This document shows, in pieces, positions 51,678 through 62,430 of a stretch of 64,000 bases of DNA. The stretch lies in NCBI RefSeq assembly GCF_025996515.1, contig NZ_BLRH01000060.1:124001-188000 (forward strand), given 5' to 3'. The stretch is from Rhizohabitans arisaemae (GTDB lineage: Bacteria; Actinomycetota; Actinomycetes; Streptosporangiales; Streptosporangiaceae). The position numbers and the translations under genes were made by a program. The notes beneath the pieces are model-generated. The model was not told the origin of the DNA and ran no database searches. It saw only the letters and a program-made list of their open reading frames with translations. Numbering within the stretch: the first letter of the stretch is position 1; each line of letters starts with the position of its first letter.

Positions 51678-51935
51678 TCAGGGGGTCGACGCGATGGCGG
51701 CCAGCTCGTCCAAGAGGTCCTCCGCGCCCTCTCCGTCGGCGGTGATAACGATCTCGTCGCCCTGACGGACGTCGATCCCGAGGACCGCGAGGATGCTCTT
51801 GGCGCTGACGACGTCCTCCCCGACCCTGCCGACCGTGACGGGGATCTCCGCCTTCGCCGCGGCCCGGACGAAGTTCGCCGCGGGCCTGGCGTGCAACCCG
51901 ACCTCGGAGACCACGGTCACCTTCCGTTCCGCCAC
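51678..51935 (-). CDS. ptsH: PTS phosphocarrier HPr
   Basis: 85 residues from a GTG 8 bases after AAGGAG. Active-site His15 in EVGLHARPAANF; Ser47 in AKSILAVLGI is at the regulatory position. It passes phosphate from enzyme I to EIIA. A palindrome with the DasR-site core lies 91-100 bases upstream, within the 3' end of the HAD gene. Confidence 0.96.
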   Translation of the reverse strand: MAERKVTVVSEVGLHARPAANFVRAAAKAEIPVTVGRVGEDVVSAKSILAVLGIDVRQGDEIVITADGEGAEDLLDELAAIASTP

Positions 51936-52011
51936 GCCGACTCCTTCTGTTATCCCCAACATTCCCGAACAGTTCTGCGAATAACCGCATTGAACAGCGG
52001 GCCGTCTCGTC

Positions 52012-52659
52012 TCATCGGAGGATACGGTCTAGACCGGCCGGCCACTCGATCTCGGTCAGGTCCGCGACCACCAGGTCGGCGTCACCGAGCTGACCTCCGT
52101 CGAGTGTGGTCGCCACCCCTACGCACGACATGCCCGCGGCCCGGGCCGCCGCGATCCCGGCGGCCGAGTCCTCGAACACCACGCACTCCACGGGATCGAC
52201 GCCCAGCGCGGCCGCGGCCAGCAGGAACGGCCCGGGATGGGGCTTACCCTCGGTCACGTCCTCCGCGGTGATCCGAGTGGAGATCAAATGGGCCACGTCC
52301 AGCTGCGCCAGGGCGCTCTCCGCCCACCAGCGGGTCGCCGAGGTGACCAGCGCGACCGGCGAGCCGTGGCCGACCACCTGACGGACGAACGAGGAGGCGC
52401 CGGGCACCAGCTCCACCTCGGGCAGGTCGGGATGCTCCCCGTACGAGACCACCTCGTCGAAGAGCGCCTCGATGTCCCCGCCGGGGAAGAACTCCGGGAG
52501 CACGTCCCGGCCGCGCCGCCCCATGAACCCGCGGAGGATCGCATCGTCGTGCCGGACGTCGTGCGCCCGGAGCAGCATCGCCCACATGGCCATGCTCCGG
52601 CGCTCAGAGTTGATCAAGGTTCCGTCTAGGTCGAACAGCACAGCCGGTCCTAGCGCCAC
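52012..52659 (-). CDS. HAD phosphatase, beta-phosphoglucomutase-like
   Basis: 215 residues. Motif I VLFDLDGTLINSE with both Asp residues, motif II VTSATRWW, motif III GKPHPGPFL and motif IV VFEDSAAGIAAARAAG. Typical of sugar-phosphate phosphatases or beta-phosphoglucomutases. Its start overlaps the end of crr by ten bases, so it belongs to the GlcNAc operon and may dephosphorylate a surplus sugar phosphate. Confidence 0.9.
   Translation of the reverse strand: MALGPAVLFDLDGTLINSERRSMAMWAMLLRAHDVRHDDAILRGFMGRRGRDVLPEFFPGGDIEALFDEVVSYGEHPDLPEVELVPGASSFVRQVVGHGSPVALVTSATRWWAESALAQLDVAHLISTRITAEDVTEGKPHPGPFLLAAAALGVDPVECVVFEDSAAGIAAARAAGMSCVGVATTLDGGQLGDADLVVADLTEIEWPAGLDRILR
52026..52035. promoter_or_regulatory. 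DasR-site core inside the HAD gene, upstream of ptsH
   Basis: GGTCTAGACC, the central ten bases of the DasR-responsive element, in the last codons of the HAD gene and about 90 bases before the ptsH start. It may serve an internal ptsH promoter. Confidence 0.4.
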
Positions 52660-53099
52660 TGAAAGATCTCATCCCCCTTGTCGACCCGTCCGGAGTCCAC
52701 CATACGGGTGAGTCTGTCCCGGCCGACGTCCAGGGCCACGATCGGGCAGACCGGGGAGAACCCGCTCGCCACCACCGCGGCGGGGTTCCACGCCACGATC
52801 GGCTGACCCGCCCGCACCCGGTCTCCCTCGGCGGCCAGCAGCCGGAAGCCCTCCCCCCGCAGATCCACGGTGTCGATCCCCAGGTGGACGAGGACCCCTC
52901 GACCACCTGGCCCGACCACCACGAAAGCGTGCGGATGGAGCTTGGCGATCCGCCCCCCGAGCGGGGAGACCGCCTCGCCCGGCAGGCGGGTGGGGTCGAT
53001 CGCCGTTCCCGGTCCGACCACCCCCTCGGCGAAGGCCGGATCGGGCACCGCGCCCAGCCCGATGACCTCCCCCGAGACCGGGGCGAGCACAGCCAGCAC
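52650..53099 (-). CDS. crr: PTS glucose-family EIIA
   Basis: 149 residues from a GTG 4 bases after the EIIB stop. The phosphorylated His72 is in GVLVHLGIDTV and the helper His57 in HPHAF. It hands phosphate from HPr to EIIB and in Streptomyces supports GlcNAc transport. Directly coupled to the EIIB and HAD genes. Confidence 0.95.
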   Translation of the reverse strand: MLAVLAPVSGEVIGLGAVPDPAFAEGVVGPGTAIDPTRLPGEAVSPLGGRIAKLHPHAFVVVGPGGRGVLVHLGIDTVDLRGEGFRLLAAEGDRVRAGQPIVAWNPAAVVASGFSPVCPIVALDVGRDRLTRMVDSGRVDKGDEIFQWR

Positions 53100-53103
53100 C
53101 GTG

Positions 53104-53340
53104 CTAGCCGATGAGGTCTTCGATGTCGCCGGCGATCGCGTCCGCCTCCGGCCCCACGATCACCTGAATCACCGTGCCCGCGGCCACCACGCCGTGCGCG
53201 CCCGCGGCCTTCAACGCCGTCCTGTCCACCTTGGACGTGTCGTGGACCTCCGTACGGAGCCGTGTGATGCACGGCTCTATCTCGATGATGTTCTCGGCGC
53301 CCCCGAGTCCAGCGATGATCGCCTTGGCGTCCGCCGCCAT
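53104..53340 (-). CDS. PTS EIIB, glucose/N-acetylglucosamine family
   Basis: 78 residues with the phosphorylated Cys24 in EIEPCITRLRTEV. As in Streptomyces NagF, the B domain is a separate protein and not fused to EIIC. Sits 16 bases after the SIS-domain gene. Confidence 0.94.
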   Translation of the reverse strand: MAADAKAIIAGLGGAENIIEIEPCITRLRTEVHDTSKVDRTALKAAGAHGVVAAGTVIQVIVGPEADAIAGDIEDLIG

Positions 53341-53356
53341 CGGTGTTCTCCCTTGT

Positions 53357-54391
53357 TCAGTCCGTCTGCGTCACCTTGTTCAGGCCACGCGGAGCGTCCG
53401 GGTTGATGCCCAGCCTGCGGGCGAGCGCCTCGGTGAGCAGCTGCCCGGGCACGATGAGACCGAGCGGAGCCACCCACTCCGGCAGATCCGGGCCCTTGAG
53501 GCTCAGGGTGCAGGCCGCGGCGAGATCCTGGCCGCCACCCACACCGTAGGCCGCGGCACCCGCTCCCGTCACCCGCTGGGCGAGCGCGACCGTGCCGGGG
53601 AGCGTGGGGCCGTCGCCCGCGGCCACCAGGATCGCCGGGGTGTCGGCGTCGACGACGGCGATGGGGCCGTGCAGCAGGTCGGCGTAGGACAGGCCCATGG
53701 CGTGCAGGTAGCAGGCCTCCTTGAGCTTGAGCGCGAGCTCAAGAGCGGTCGAGAAGGCCATCCCGCGGCCCGAGACCACGGCGCCCGGGACGCCGGCGAG
53801 CCCCTCGGCCACGCCGTCCACATCCCCGGGGTCGGCGAGCAGCGCCTCCACGGCCTCCGGGACCCTGACCAGGTCGGCCACGTCCACGTCGGCCCCCATC
53901 CCGAGGCCGAGTACGGCGAGCGCGGCGAGCTGGGTGGTGTAGGTCTTGGTCGCCGGGACGGCCTTCTCCTCCCCGGCCAGCGTGCACAGGGCGAGGTCGG
54001 CGGCCTGGGCGAGGGGGGAGTTCTCCCCGCCGTTGGTGATGGCCACCGTACGGGCTCCGCAGTCCTTGGCCCAGGCGAGCGTCTCGACGATCTCCTCGGT
54101 ACGGCCGGACTGCGACAGGGCGACCGCGAGCACACCGTCGAGGTCGAGTTTGCGCCGGTAGGTGGTGGCGATCGACGGGGAGGCCAGGGTGGACAGGCGC
54201 CCCGCGTGGACCTCGGCCAGGTAGCGACCGTAGACGGCGGCGTTGTCGGAGGTCCCCCGGGCGATGAAGAGGGTCTGCCGTGTCTGTTTCGCGACCTCCT
54301 CGACCTCGCCGACCCTGGGGAGCAGGGCGTCCAAGGTGGCCCGCAGGGCCTGGGGCTGCTCGCCGATCTCGCTGAACATCCTGGTGGTCAT
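53357..54391 (-). CDS. SIS-domain aminosugar-phosphate isomerase/deaminase (NagB-II-like)
   Basis: 344 residues from the ATG four codons after an in-frame GTG; GGAG lies 11 bases before the ATG. Two SIS domains: the first with ARGTSDNAA and LSQSGRTEEIVE, the second with GRGMAFSTALELALKLKE. The N-terminal FSEIGEQPQAL is that of the GlmS-derived deaminases. It should convert GlcN-6-P to Fru-6-P plus ammonia (NagB-II) in place of the classic NagB. First gene of the PTS run, directly at the DasR-type operator. No nagA deacetylase is seen in the window. Confidence 0.88.
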   Translation of the reverse strand: MTTRMFSEIGEQPQALRATLDALLPRVGEVEEVAKQTRQTLFIARGTSDNAAVYGRYLAEVHAGRLSTLASPSIATTYRRKLDLDGVLAVALSQSGRTEEIVETLAWAKDCGARTVAITNGGENSPLAQAADLALCTLAGEEKAVPATKTYTTQLAALAVLGLGMGADVDVADLVRVPEAVEALLADPGDVDGVAEGLAGVPGAVVSGRGMAFSTALELALKLKEACYLHAMGLSYADLLHGPIAVVDADTPAILVAAGDGPTLPGTVALAQRVTGAGAAAYGVGGGQDLAAACTLSLKGPDLPEWVAPLGLIVPGQLLTEALARRLGINPDAPRGLNKVTQTD

Positions 54392-54455
54392 ACCTGCCCG
54401 CACTCCTGTGATCGCGCCGTTATCGGTCTGTTCATTGACACCTTTATCCGGCGTG

Positions 54456-54477
54456 TGGTCTAGTCCGGCCTAGACCA
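54456..54477. promoter_or_regulatory. DasR-responsive element (dre), split form
   Basis: TGGTCTAG-TCCGGC-CTAGACCA: perfect 8-bp arms around 6 bases in the gap between the SIS gene and dasR. The known dre is a contiguous 16-bp palindrome (ACTGGTCTAGACCACT); each half here resembles a full dre (TGGTCTAGTCC and CCTAGACCAGT), so two overlapping sites are possible. Confidence 0.8.
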
Positions 54478-54551
54478 GTACGAACCCTAGCTCAGTGCAC
54501 AGCACAACGCGAGATTGAAATAAGCCGGCACCGTGACAGTGAGGTGATCGG

Positions 54552-55301
54552 GTGGGTCAGATCGATCCGGACAGTCCCGTTCCAAAGTACTTCCAGCTGC
54601 GAGAGATCCTCCTCGAGCTCATTGAGACGGACGAGCTGCCGATCGGTGCCGCGATCCCTTCTGAGCGTGACCTGAGCCAGCGTTACAGTCTCTCGCGGAT
54701 GACCGTCCGTCAAGCAGTCGACCACCTGGTCTCCGAGGGACGGCTCAACCGGATCGCCGGCAAGGGCACCTTCGTGGCCCGCCCCAAACTGGAGATGGCG
54801 CTCGCCCTCACCTCGTTCTCCGAGGACATGCGCGCCCGCGGTCTAGACCCCGGCTCCCGCGACCTGGACCGCCGCGTCATCCGGGCCAGCGCCCACCTCG
54901 CCCGGGAACTCTGCATCGAACCCGGCGACCGGGTCCACTTCATCGAGCGTCTCCGTACGGCCGACGGCGAACCGCTCTGCATCGAACGGTCCCACATCCC
55001 GATCGCCCTCGCGCCCGACCTCGCCTCCATCGACCTCACCGGACGCTCCCTCTACCGGATCCTGCGATCCCGGTACGGGATATCCCCCGACGCCGGGGAG
55101 CAGACCATAGACGCCGGCATCGCAGACCCGAGCGATGCCGACTTGCTTAAGCTCAACCGAGGAAGCGCCGTCCTGCTGCTGCAGCGCCGCTCCTACGCCT
55201 CGGGAACCTGCATCGAGCTCGTGGTGTCCACCTATCGCGCGGACCGCTACCAGTTGCGCACCGTGCTGGAGATGCCCAGGAAGGGCGCCGCGACCAGGTA
55301 A
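54552..55301 (+). CDS. dasR: GntR/HutC-family regulator DasR
   Basis: 249 residues from a GTG with GAGGTGATC upstream. Winged HTH AAIPSERDLSQRYSLSRMTV then RQAVDHLVSEGRL, followed by a UTRA effector domain (about 85-245, RVHFIERLRTADGEPLCIERS). The UTRA domain of DasR binds GlcN-6-P, which releases it from its sites. Position next to GlcNAc PTS genes and a dre supports the name. It probably controls both divergent transcripts. Confidence 0.92.
   Translation: MGQIDPDSPVPKYFQLREILLELIETDELPIGAAIPSERDLSQRYSLSRMTVRQAVDHLVSEGRLNRIAGKGTFVARPKLEMALALTSFSEDMRARGLDPGSRDLDRRVIRASAHLARELCIEPGDRVHFIERLRTADGEPLCIERSHIPIALAPDLASIDLTGRSLYRILRSRYGISPDAGEQTIDAGIADPSDADLLKLNRGSAVLLLQRRSYASGTCIELVVSTYRADRYQLRTVLEMPRKGAATR
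54840..54849. promoter_or_regulatory. DasR-site core within the dasR coding region
   Basis: GGTCTAGACC, the ten-base core of the dre, about codon 97 of dasR. It could be an intragenic autoregulatory site or chance. Confidence 0.35.
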
Positions 55302-55342
55302 CCGAGTTCATGCCTCCGCCCCCCGATTTGGAGGAGACGACG

Positions 55343-56734
55343 ATGGGTGCCACGTCCGCCGATGTCAGCGGATCCGTCGGGCGCCGGTTCCGCACGGCCG
55401 CCGTCTCCTTCATGTCCAGGCTCGGGCGCTCCCTGATGCTGCCCCTCGCCGCCCTCCCGGTCGCGGCGCTGCTCCTGCGCTTCGGCCAGCCCGACATGCT
55501 CGGCCGCAACGGCGCCGAACCCGGCGGGCTCGCCGAACTGGAGCTCTTCGCCTGGACCGAGCGGATCGGCACGGTCTTCGCCGCGGCCGGGGCCTCCCTC
55601 TTCGACAACCTCCCGCTGCTCTTCGCCGTGGGGGTCGCCATCGGCTGCGCCCGTAAGAGCGACGGCACCACCGCGCTCTCCGCGGTCGTCGGCTACCTCG
55701 TCTTCGACCGGGTCAGCAAGGTGATGTTCCAAGGGTCGGCCATCAGCGAGTCCGTGACACTCCGGCGGTACGACCCGGAGGTCCCCGGCGGGTTCACCGA
55801 GATCCTCAACATCGGCCTGCAGAACCCGACCCGGGTACTCGGCGGGATCCTCATGGGGTTCGTCACGGCCGTCCTCTGGCAGCGCTACCACCGGACCAAG
55901 CTCCCCACCTGGCTGTCGTTCTTCAGCGGGCGCCGGCTGGTGCCGATCGTGACGGCGCTGGTCGCGCTCGTCCTCGGCGTGCTCATCGGCTGGCTCTGGC
56001 CGAGCCTCGGCGAGCTGGTGAAAAGCGCCGGCGAGGCGCTCTCCGCCGCGGGCGCCACGGGGGTCGGGATCTACGGATTCATCAACCGGCTGCTCATCCC
56101 CCTCGGACTCCACCACTTCGTCAACTCCATCGTCTGGTTCACCCTCCCCGAGTGCCAGGTCGCCGGGGGGACGCTCGGCGGCGACTGGAACTGCTACTTC
56201 GGCGGCGACCCGAACGCCGGGGGATTCATGGCGGGCTTCTTCCCCGTCATGATGTTCGGCCTCCCCGCCGCGGCCCTCGCCATCTGGCAGGCCGCCCCGC
56301 GGCACCGCCGGGCGACGGTCGGGGGGATCATGTTCAGCGCGGGACTCGCCTCATTCGTCACCGGGATCACCGAGCCCATCGAGTTCGCCTTCGTCTTCGT
56401 CGCGCCGCTGCTGTTCCTGGTGCACGCCCTGCTCACCGGGGTGTCGATGGCGATCGTCGACCTGATCGGCGGCCAGCTCGGCTTCGGCTTCTCCGCCGGT
56501 CTGATCGACATGGCGCTCAACGCCTTCAAGAGCAACACGCAGAACCTCGTCGGCATCCTGCTCGTCGGGGTGGTCTACGCGGCCGTCTACTACGCCGTCT
56601 TCCTCTTCCTGATCAAGCGGATGAACATCATGACCCCCGGCCGGGGCGCCGGCGGCGACACCGAATCGGGCGAGGTGATCGTCCTGACGGACGGTCCCGG
56701 GCCGTATCCCGGCCCGGGACCCGCCAAGACCTGA
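55343..56734 (+). CDS. nagE2: PTS EIIC, N-acetylglucosamine type
   Basis: 463 residues from an ATG with GAGGAG upstream. About ten transmembrane segments and the family blocks LGRSLMLPLAALPVAALLLR, LPLLFAVGVAIG, FINRLLIPLGLHH, FPVMMFGLPAAALA and GITEPIEFAFVF. The last is the sugar-binding GITEP motif. The sequence is a stand-alone C domain. It transports and, with EIIB, phosphorylates GlcNAc. 41 bases after dasR, so both may share a transcript. Confidence 0.92.
   Translation: MGATSADVSGSVGRRFRTAAVSFMSRLGRSLMLPLAALPVAALLLRFGQPDMLGRNGAEPGGLAELELFAWTERIGTVFAAAGASLFDNLPLLFAVGVAIGCARKSDGTTALSAVVGYLVFDRVSKVMFQGSAISESVTLRRYDPEVPGGFTEILNIGLQNPTRVLGGILMGFVTAVLWQRYHRTKLPTWLSFFSGRRLVPIVTALVALVLGVLIGWLWPSLGELVKSAGEALSAAGATGVGIYGFINRLLIPLGLHHFVNSIVWFTLPECQVAGGTLGGDWNCYFGGDPNAGGFMAGFFPVMMFGLPAAALAIWQAAPRHRRATVGGIMFSAGLASFVTGITEPIEFAFVFVAPLLFLVHALLTGVSMAIVDLIGGQLGFGFSAGLIDMALNAFKSNTQNLVGILLVGVVYAAVYYAVFLFLIKRMNIMTPGRGAGGDTESGEVIVLTDGPGPYPGPGPAKT
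56693..56721. terminator. Perfect hairpin in the 3' end of the EIIC gene
   Basis: GGTCCCGGGCC and GGCCCGGGACC form an 11-bp stem with a 7-base loop inside the last codons (GPGPYPGPGP tail). The EIIC and mannosyltransferase stops are one base apart, so a terminator has to lie inside coding sequence. Confidence 0.55.
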
Positions 56735-56735
56735 C

Positions 56736-58397
56736 TCACACCCAGCTGGAGAACCACATCCGGGCGTACCAGTCGGCCACGGTGGTGACGACCGAGCCGA
56801 GCACCGGATAGAGCCACCAGAAGTTGATGAGCACCAGCAGCGTGTAGGTGCCGGCGATCGACGCCCCCGCCGCCCGGCGGAACGTCGGGGAGCCGCCCGG
56901 GCCGATCAGCAGCCCCAGGGCGAAGACCAGCGCCAGGATGAGGAACGGAAGCATGGGCAGCGCGTAGAACTGATACATCGTGCGGTTGTGCGCGATGGCG
57001 TAGTAGAACCAGGGGAACCAGCCGACGCCGTACATGAGCAGCACGGTCCCCGCCCGCCAGTCCCGCGTGGCGACGTACCAGGCGATCATCACCACCAGGG
57101 CGACCAGACCGCCCCACCAGATCGCCGGGGTGCCCACACCGAGGATCGTCTCGGCGCACGCGGTCGTCCCGCAGCCGGTCACCCCCTCGCGCTGATGATG
57201 GAAGAGGACCGGTCGAGCCAGGATCGGCCACTGCCAGGGCTCGGACATGTAGCTGTGGTGGGTGCTGAGCCCGGAGTGGAAACGCAGCGCGTCGACGTGG
57301 TAGGTCACCCACGACCGCAGCGTGCTGACCACGAAGTGGAACGGCCCGCCGTCCACGGCGTCCGCCCAGTTCCGGGCATAACCGTGGGCTGAGACGAACC
57401 AGCCGGTCCAGGTGAGGGTGTAGGAGACCCCGGAGGTCACCGCCAGGGTGCCCGCCGCGCCGGGGAGCTGACGGCCCAGGGTCTGCAGCACGGGGCGGGG
57501 CAGCCGCTTGGCCTTGCGCACCCCTGCGTCCCAGAACAGGCTGATCACCACGAAGGCGACGATGAAGAAGATCGCGTTCCACTTGACGGCGAGCGCCAGC
57601 CCCAGGCAGATCCCCATCCCGATCCGCCAGGGACGGACCCCGAGGCGCGGGCCCTTGAGCCACTCGGCGCCGTTCGGGGCCACGGCACGGGCCCGATCCC
57701 ACTCGTCGAACCGGCGTCGCAGGTCGTCGCGGTCGGCGACCAGGCAGGCGAAGGCCGCGATGATCCAGAAGGTGAGGAAGACGTCGAGCAGCGCCGATCT
57801 GCTGAGGACGTAGTGCAGACCGTCGAGGGCGAGGAGGAACCCGGCGAGGCATCCCAGCAGCGTCGACCCCGTCATCCGCCGGGCGGTGCGCGCCAGAATG
57901 AGGATGGACAAGGTGCCGAAGAGCGCCACACCGAAGCGCCAGCCGAACGAGTTCAGGCTGAAGAGCCACTCGCCGAGCGCGATCATCCACTTGCCGAGCG
58001 GGGGATGCACCGCCTGCATGGCGCAGCGGTCGGCCATCTCCCCGGCACATTGGACGAAAATGTCGGCGTCCCCGGAGACCAGCCGTTCGGCGATCATCTT
58101 GTCGTTGGTGTTGTTGTCGTCGCTGAGCCGGAGCGTCTCCCGCTCGATCCCGAAGCGGAGCAGGCTCACCGCCTGTTTGACGTAGTGCGCCTCGTCGAAG
58201 ACGATCGCCTCGGGCTTGCCCAGGCGTTCGAATCGGAGGAAAGCCCCGAAGATCGTGACGATGAGCGGGCCCACCCACCCCCAGAGCGTGCCGCTGCGCA
58301 GGATCGGGGGCAGGCGCCGCAGGAGCGACGTATCGCCTGATGACACATCAGGTGTCTGTGCGGATACAGGGGACTTGTCGTACTCGGTCACCGCCAC
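56736..58397 (-). CDS. pmt: Protein O-mannosyltransferase (GT39)
   Basis: 553 residues from a GTG. Catalytic acidic pair in the first loop (AIVFDEAHYVKQ), a second loop region AVHPPLGKWMIALGEWLFS, and many transmembrane helices as in GT39/PMT enzymes. It transfers mannose from polyprenyl-phosphate-mannose to Ser/Thr of exported proteins, in step with Sec secretion. Three kilobases from secA on the same strand, as near in mycobacteria. Convergent with the EIIC gene without a gap. Confidence 0.94.
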   Translation of the reverse strand: MAVTEYDKSPVSAQTPDVSSGDTSLLRRLPPILRSGTLWGWVGPLIVTIFGAFLRFERLGKPEAIVFDEAHYVKQAVSLLRFGIERETLRLSDDNNTNDKMIAERLVSGDADIFVQCAGEMADRCAMQAVHPPLGKWMIALGEWLFSLNSFGWRFGVALFGTLSILILARTARRMTGSTLLGCLAGFLLALDGLHYVLSRSALLDVFLTFWIIAAFACLVADRDDLRRRFDEWDRARAVAPNGAEWLKGPRLGVRPWRIGMGICLGLALAVKWNAIFFIVAFVVISLFWDAGVRKAKRLPRPVLQTLGRQLPGAAGTLAVTSGVSYTLTWTGWFVSAHGYARNWADAVDGGPFHFVVSTLRSWVTYHVDALRFHSGLSTHHSYMSEPWQWPILARPVLFHHQREGVTGCGTTACAETILGVGTPAIWWGGLVALVVMIAWYVATRDWRAGTVLLMYGVGWFPWFYYAIAHNRTMYQFYALPMLPFLILALVFALGLLIGPGGSPTFRRAAGASIAGTYTLLVLINFWWLYPVLGSVVTTVADWYARMWFSSWV

Positions 58398-58564
58398 TCG
58401 GACATGGTAGTGCCCGGACGGCGCAGGGTGGAGAGAACATTTCCGGCATTCACCTCTGGTTCCGGCGAATCCCCGGATGACCTCCCGCTCCGATGTATCA
58501 CGGCGCCGCCGGGAACACTCTCACCGACGACAAGGAGTTACCCGACGACCTCCCCGGAGTCACG

Positions 58565-59098
58565 ATGCCCGCCCCCCAGCGACCCAGCCCCGGCCGTACC
58601 CGCCCCGTCGCGCTCCCCCGGCAGGGCCCCGTACCCCGCGCCGACCCGCCGTACGACGACGAACGGGACCCCGGATCGGAGGCGCCCGCCGTACAGGGGA
58701 CGCTCGCGCTCGTCTTCGAACCGGCGGAGATCCCCGCGGCTCAGGTCGCCGGGGTGCACGGTTCCCCGCTCATCTGGGGACCCCCCGGAGCCGCCCCCGA
58801 CGAGCGGCGCCTGCGCCGGCTCGCCCAGGCGATGGCCGAAGTCCTCACCGGGCGGCGCCCGCCGGAGACCCTCGCCCCACGCCTCACCGACCAGGCCTAC
58901 GCCGAGCTCCTGCGGGCGGGGGTGATGATCGAAACCCCGCGGGCTCCCCTGGTCGGACGGCCCCACCTCTGCCAGCCGCGCGAGGACGTCGTGGAGATGT
59001 GCGTCCTGGTGTGCTGCGGCGAGCGCGCCCGGGCGCTCGCGCTGCGGCTGCGCAGATACGGCGTCCAGTGGCTGTGCACCGACTTCGAGACGGCCTGA
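58565..59098 (+). CDS. Rv3235-family protein adjacent to secA
   Basis: 177 residues from an ATG preceded by CCGGAG; the frame opens 24 codons earlier without a ribosome site. A disordered basic/proline N-terminus (1-50) precedes a compact C-terminal domain (VLTGRRPPETLAPRLTDQAY, VEMCVLVCCGERARALALRL, YGVQWLCTDFE). The domain and the place next to secA match the actinobacterial Rv3235 family, of unknown function. Confidence 0.78.
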   Translation: MPAPQRPSPGRTRPVALPRQGPVPRADPPYDDERDPGSEAPAVQGTLALVFEPAEIPAAQVAGVHGSPLIWGPPGAAPDERRLRRLAQAMAEVLTGRRPPETLAPRLTDQAYAELLRAGVMIETPRAPLVGRPHLCQPREDVVEMCVLVCCGERARALALRLRRYGVQWLCTDFETA

Positions 59099-59114
59099 GG
59101 GGGAGAAACCGAAA

Positions 59115-59138
59115 GGGGCACCCGAGACCGGGTGCCCC
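59115..59138. terminator. Bidirectional terminator between the Rv3235-like gene and secA
   Basis: GGGGCACCCG and CGGGTGCCCC form a perfect 10-bp stem with a 4-base loop in the 56-base convergent gap, flanked by GAAA and TTC. Confidence 0.88.
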
Positions 59139-59154
59139 TTCGGCGGATCGCCTG

Positions 59155-61962
<2,808 letters not shown>

Positions 61963-62121
61963 TGGATGTAAAGCTCCTCGCAGATCTGAGGGCGAGACAT
62001 ATTTCCTCGATGCCATGGTAGGCGAGCCGCCCCCTTGACACAGCCACCCTGAGGGACGAATACGCGTGCCCGGAGGTTCCCGCCCACGGTTCCTCCACGT
62101 CTATCCTGCCGTTTGCCGGGG

Positions 62122-62385
62122 ATGAATAGAACTATGGAACAACAAAGTCATTGGGGGCGCTTCGGGTCCTGGATCGCCGTCGGCGTGATCACAGCGGGCT
62201 TCCTGGCCGGAGGGCTCGCCCTGGTTTTCGGGAGCTGGGTCCTCTTCTGGGTCGCCGTCGCCCTTCTGGTGCTTGGCGGGCTCTTGGCATTCGCTGTGGA
62301 CATTTTTTCCGATGTCATCTTGGACGCGTATCACGTCCTCTCCGAGTCGCCGCACATCACCCGGCGGGCCCGCCGGACCAAGTAA
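62122..62385 (+). CDS. Small membrane protein with two hydrophobic helices
   Basis: 87 residues from ATG (another ATG at 62134). Two hydrophobic helices (GSWIAVGVITAGFLAGGLAL and WVLFWVAVALLVLGGLLAF) and a short charged tail. Resembles the small HGxxPAAW-type membrane proteins of actinomycetes, but the signature residues are only partly present. Divergent from secA. No known function. Confidence 0.6.
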   Translation: MNRTMEQQSHWGRFGSWIAVGVITAGFLAGGLALVFGSWVLFWVAVALLVLGGLLAFAVDIFSDVILDAYHVLSESPHITRRARRTK

Positions 62386-62430
62386 CCGGCCAGGCGCGTT
62401 TGTCGGTGGCACCGCGTACCATCACCGGTC

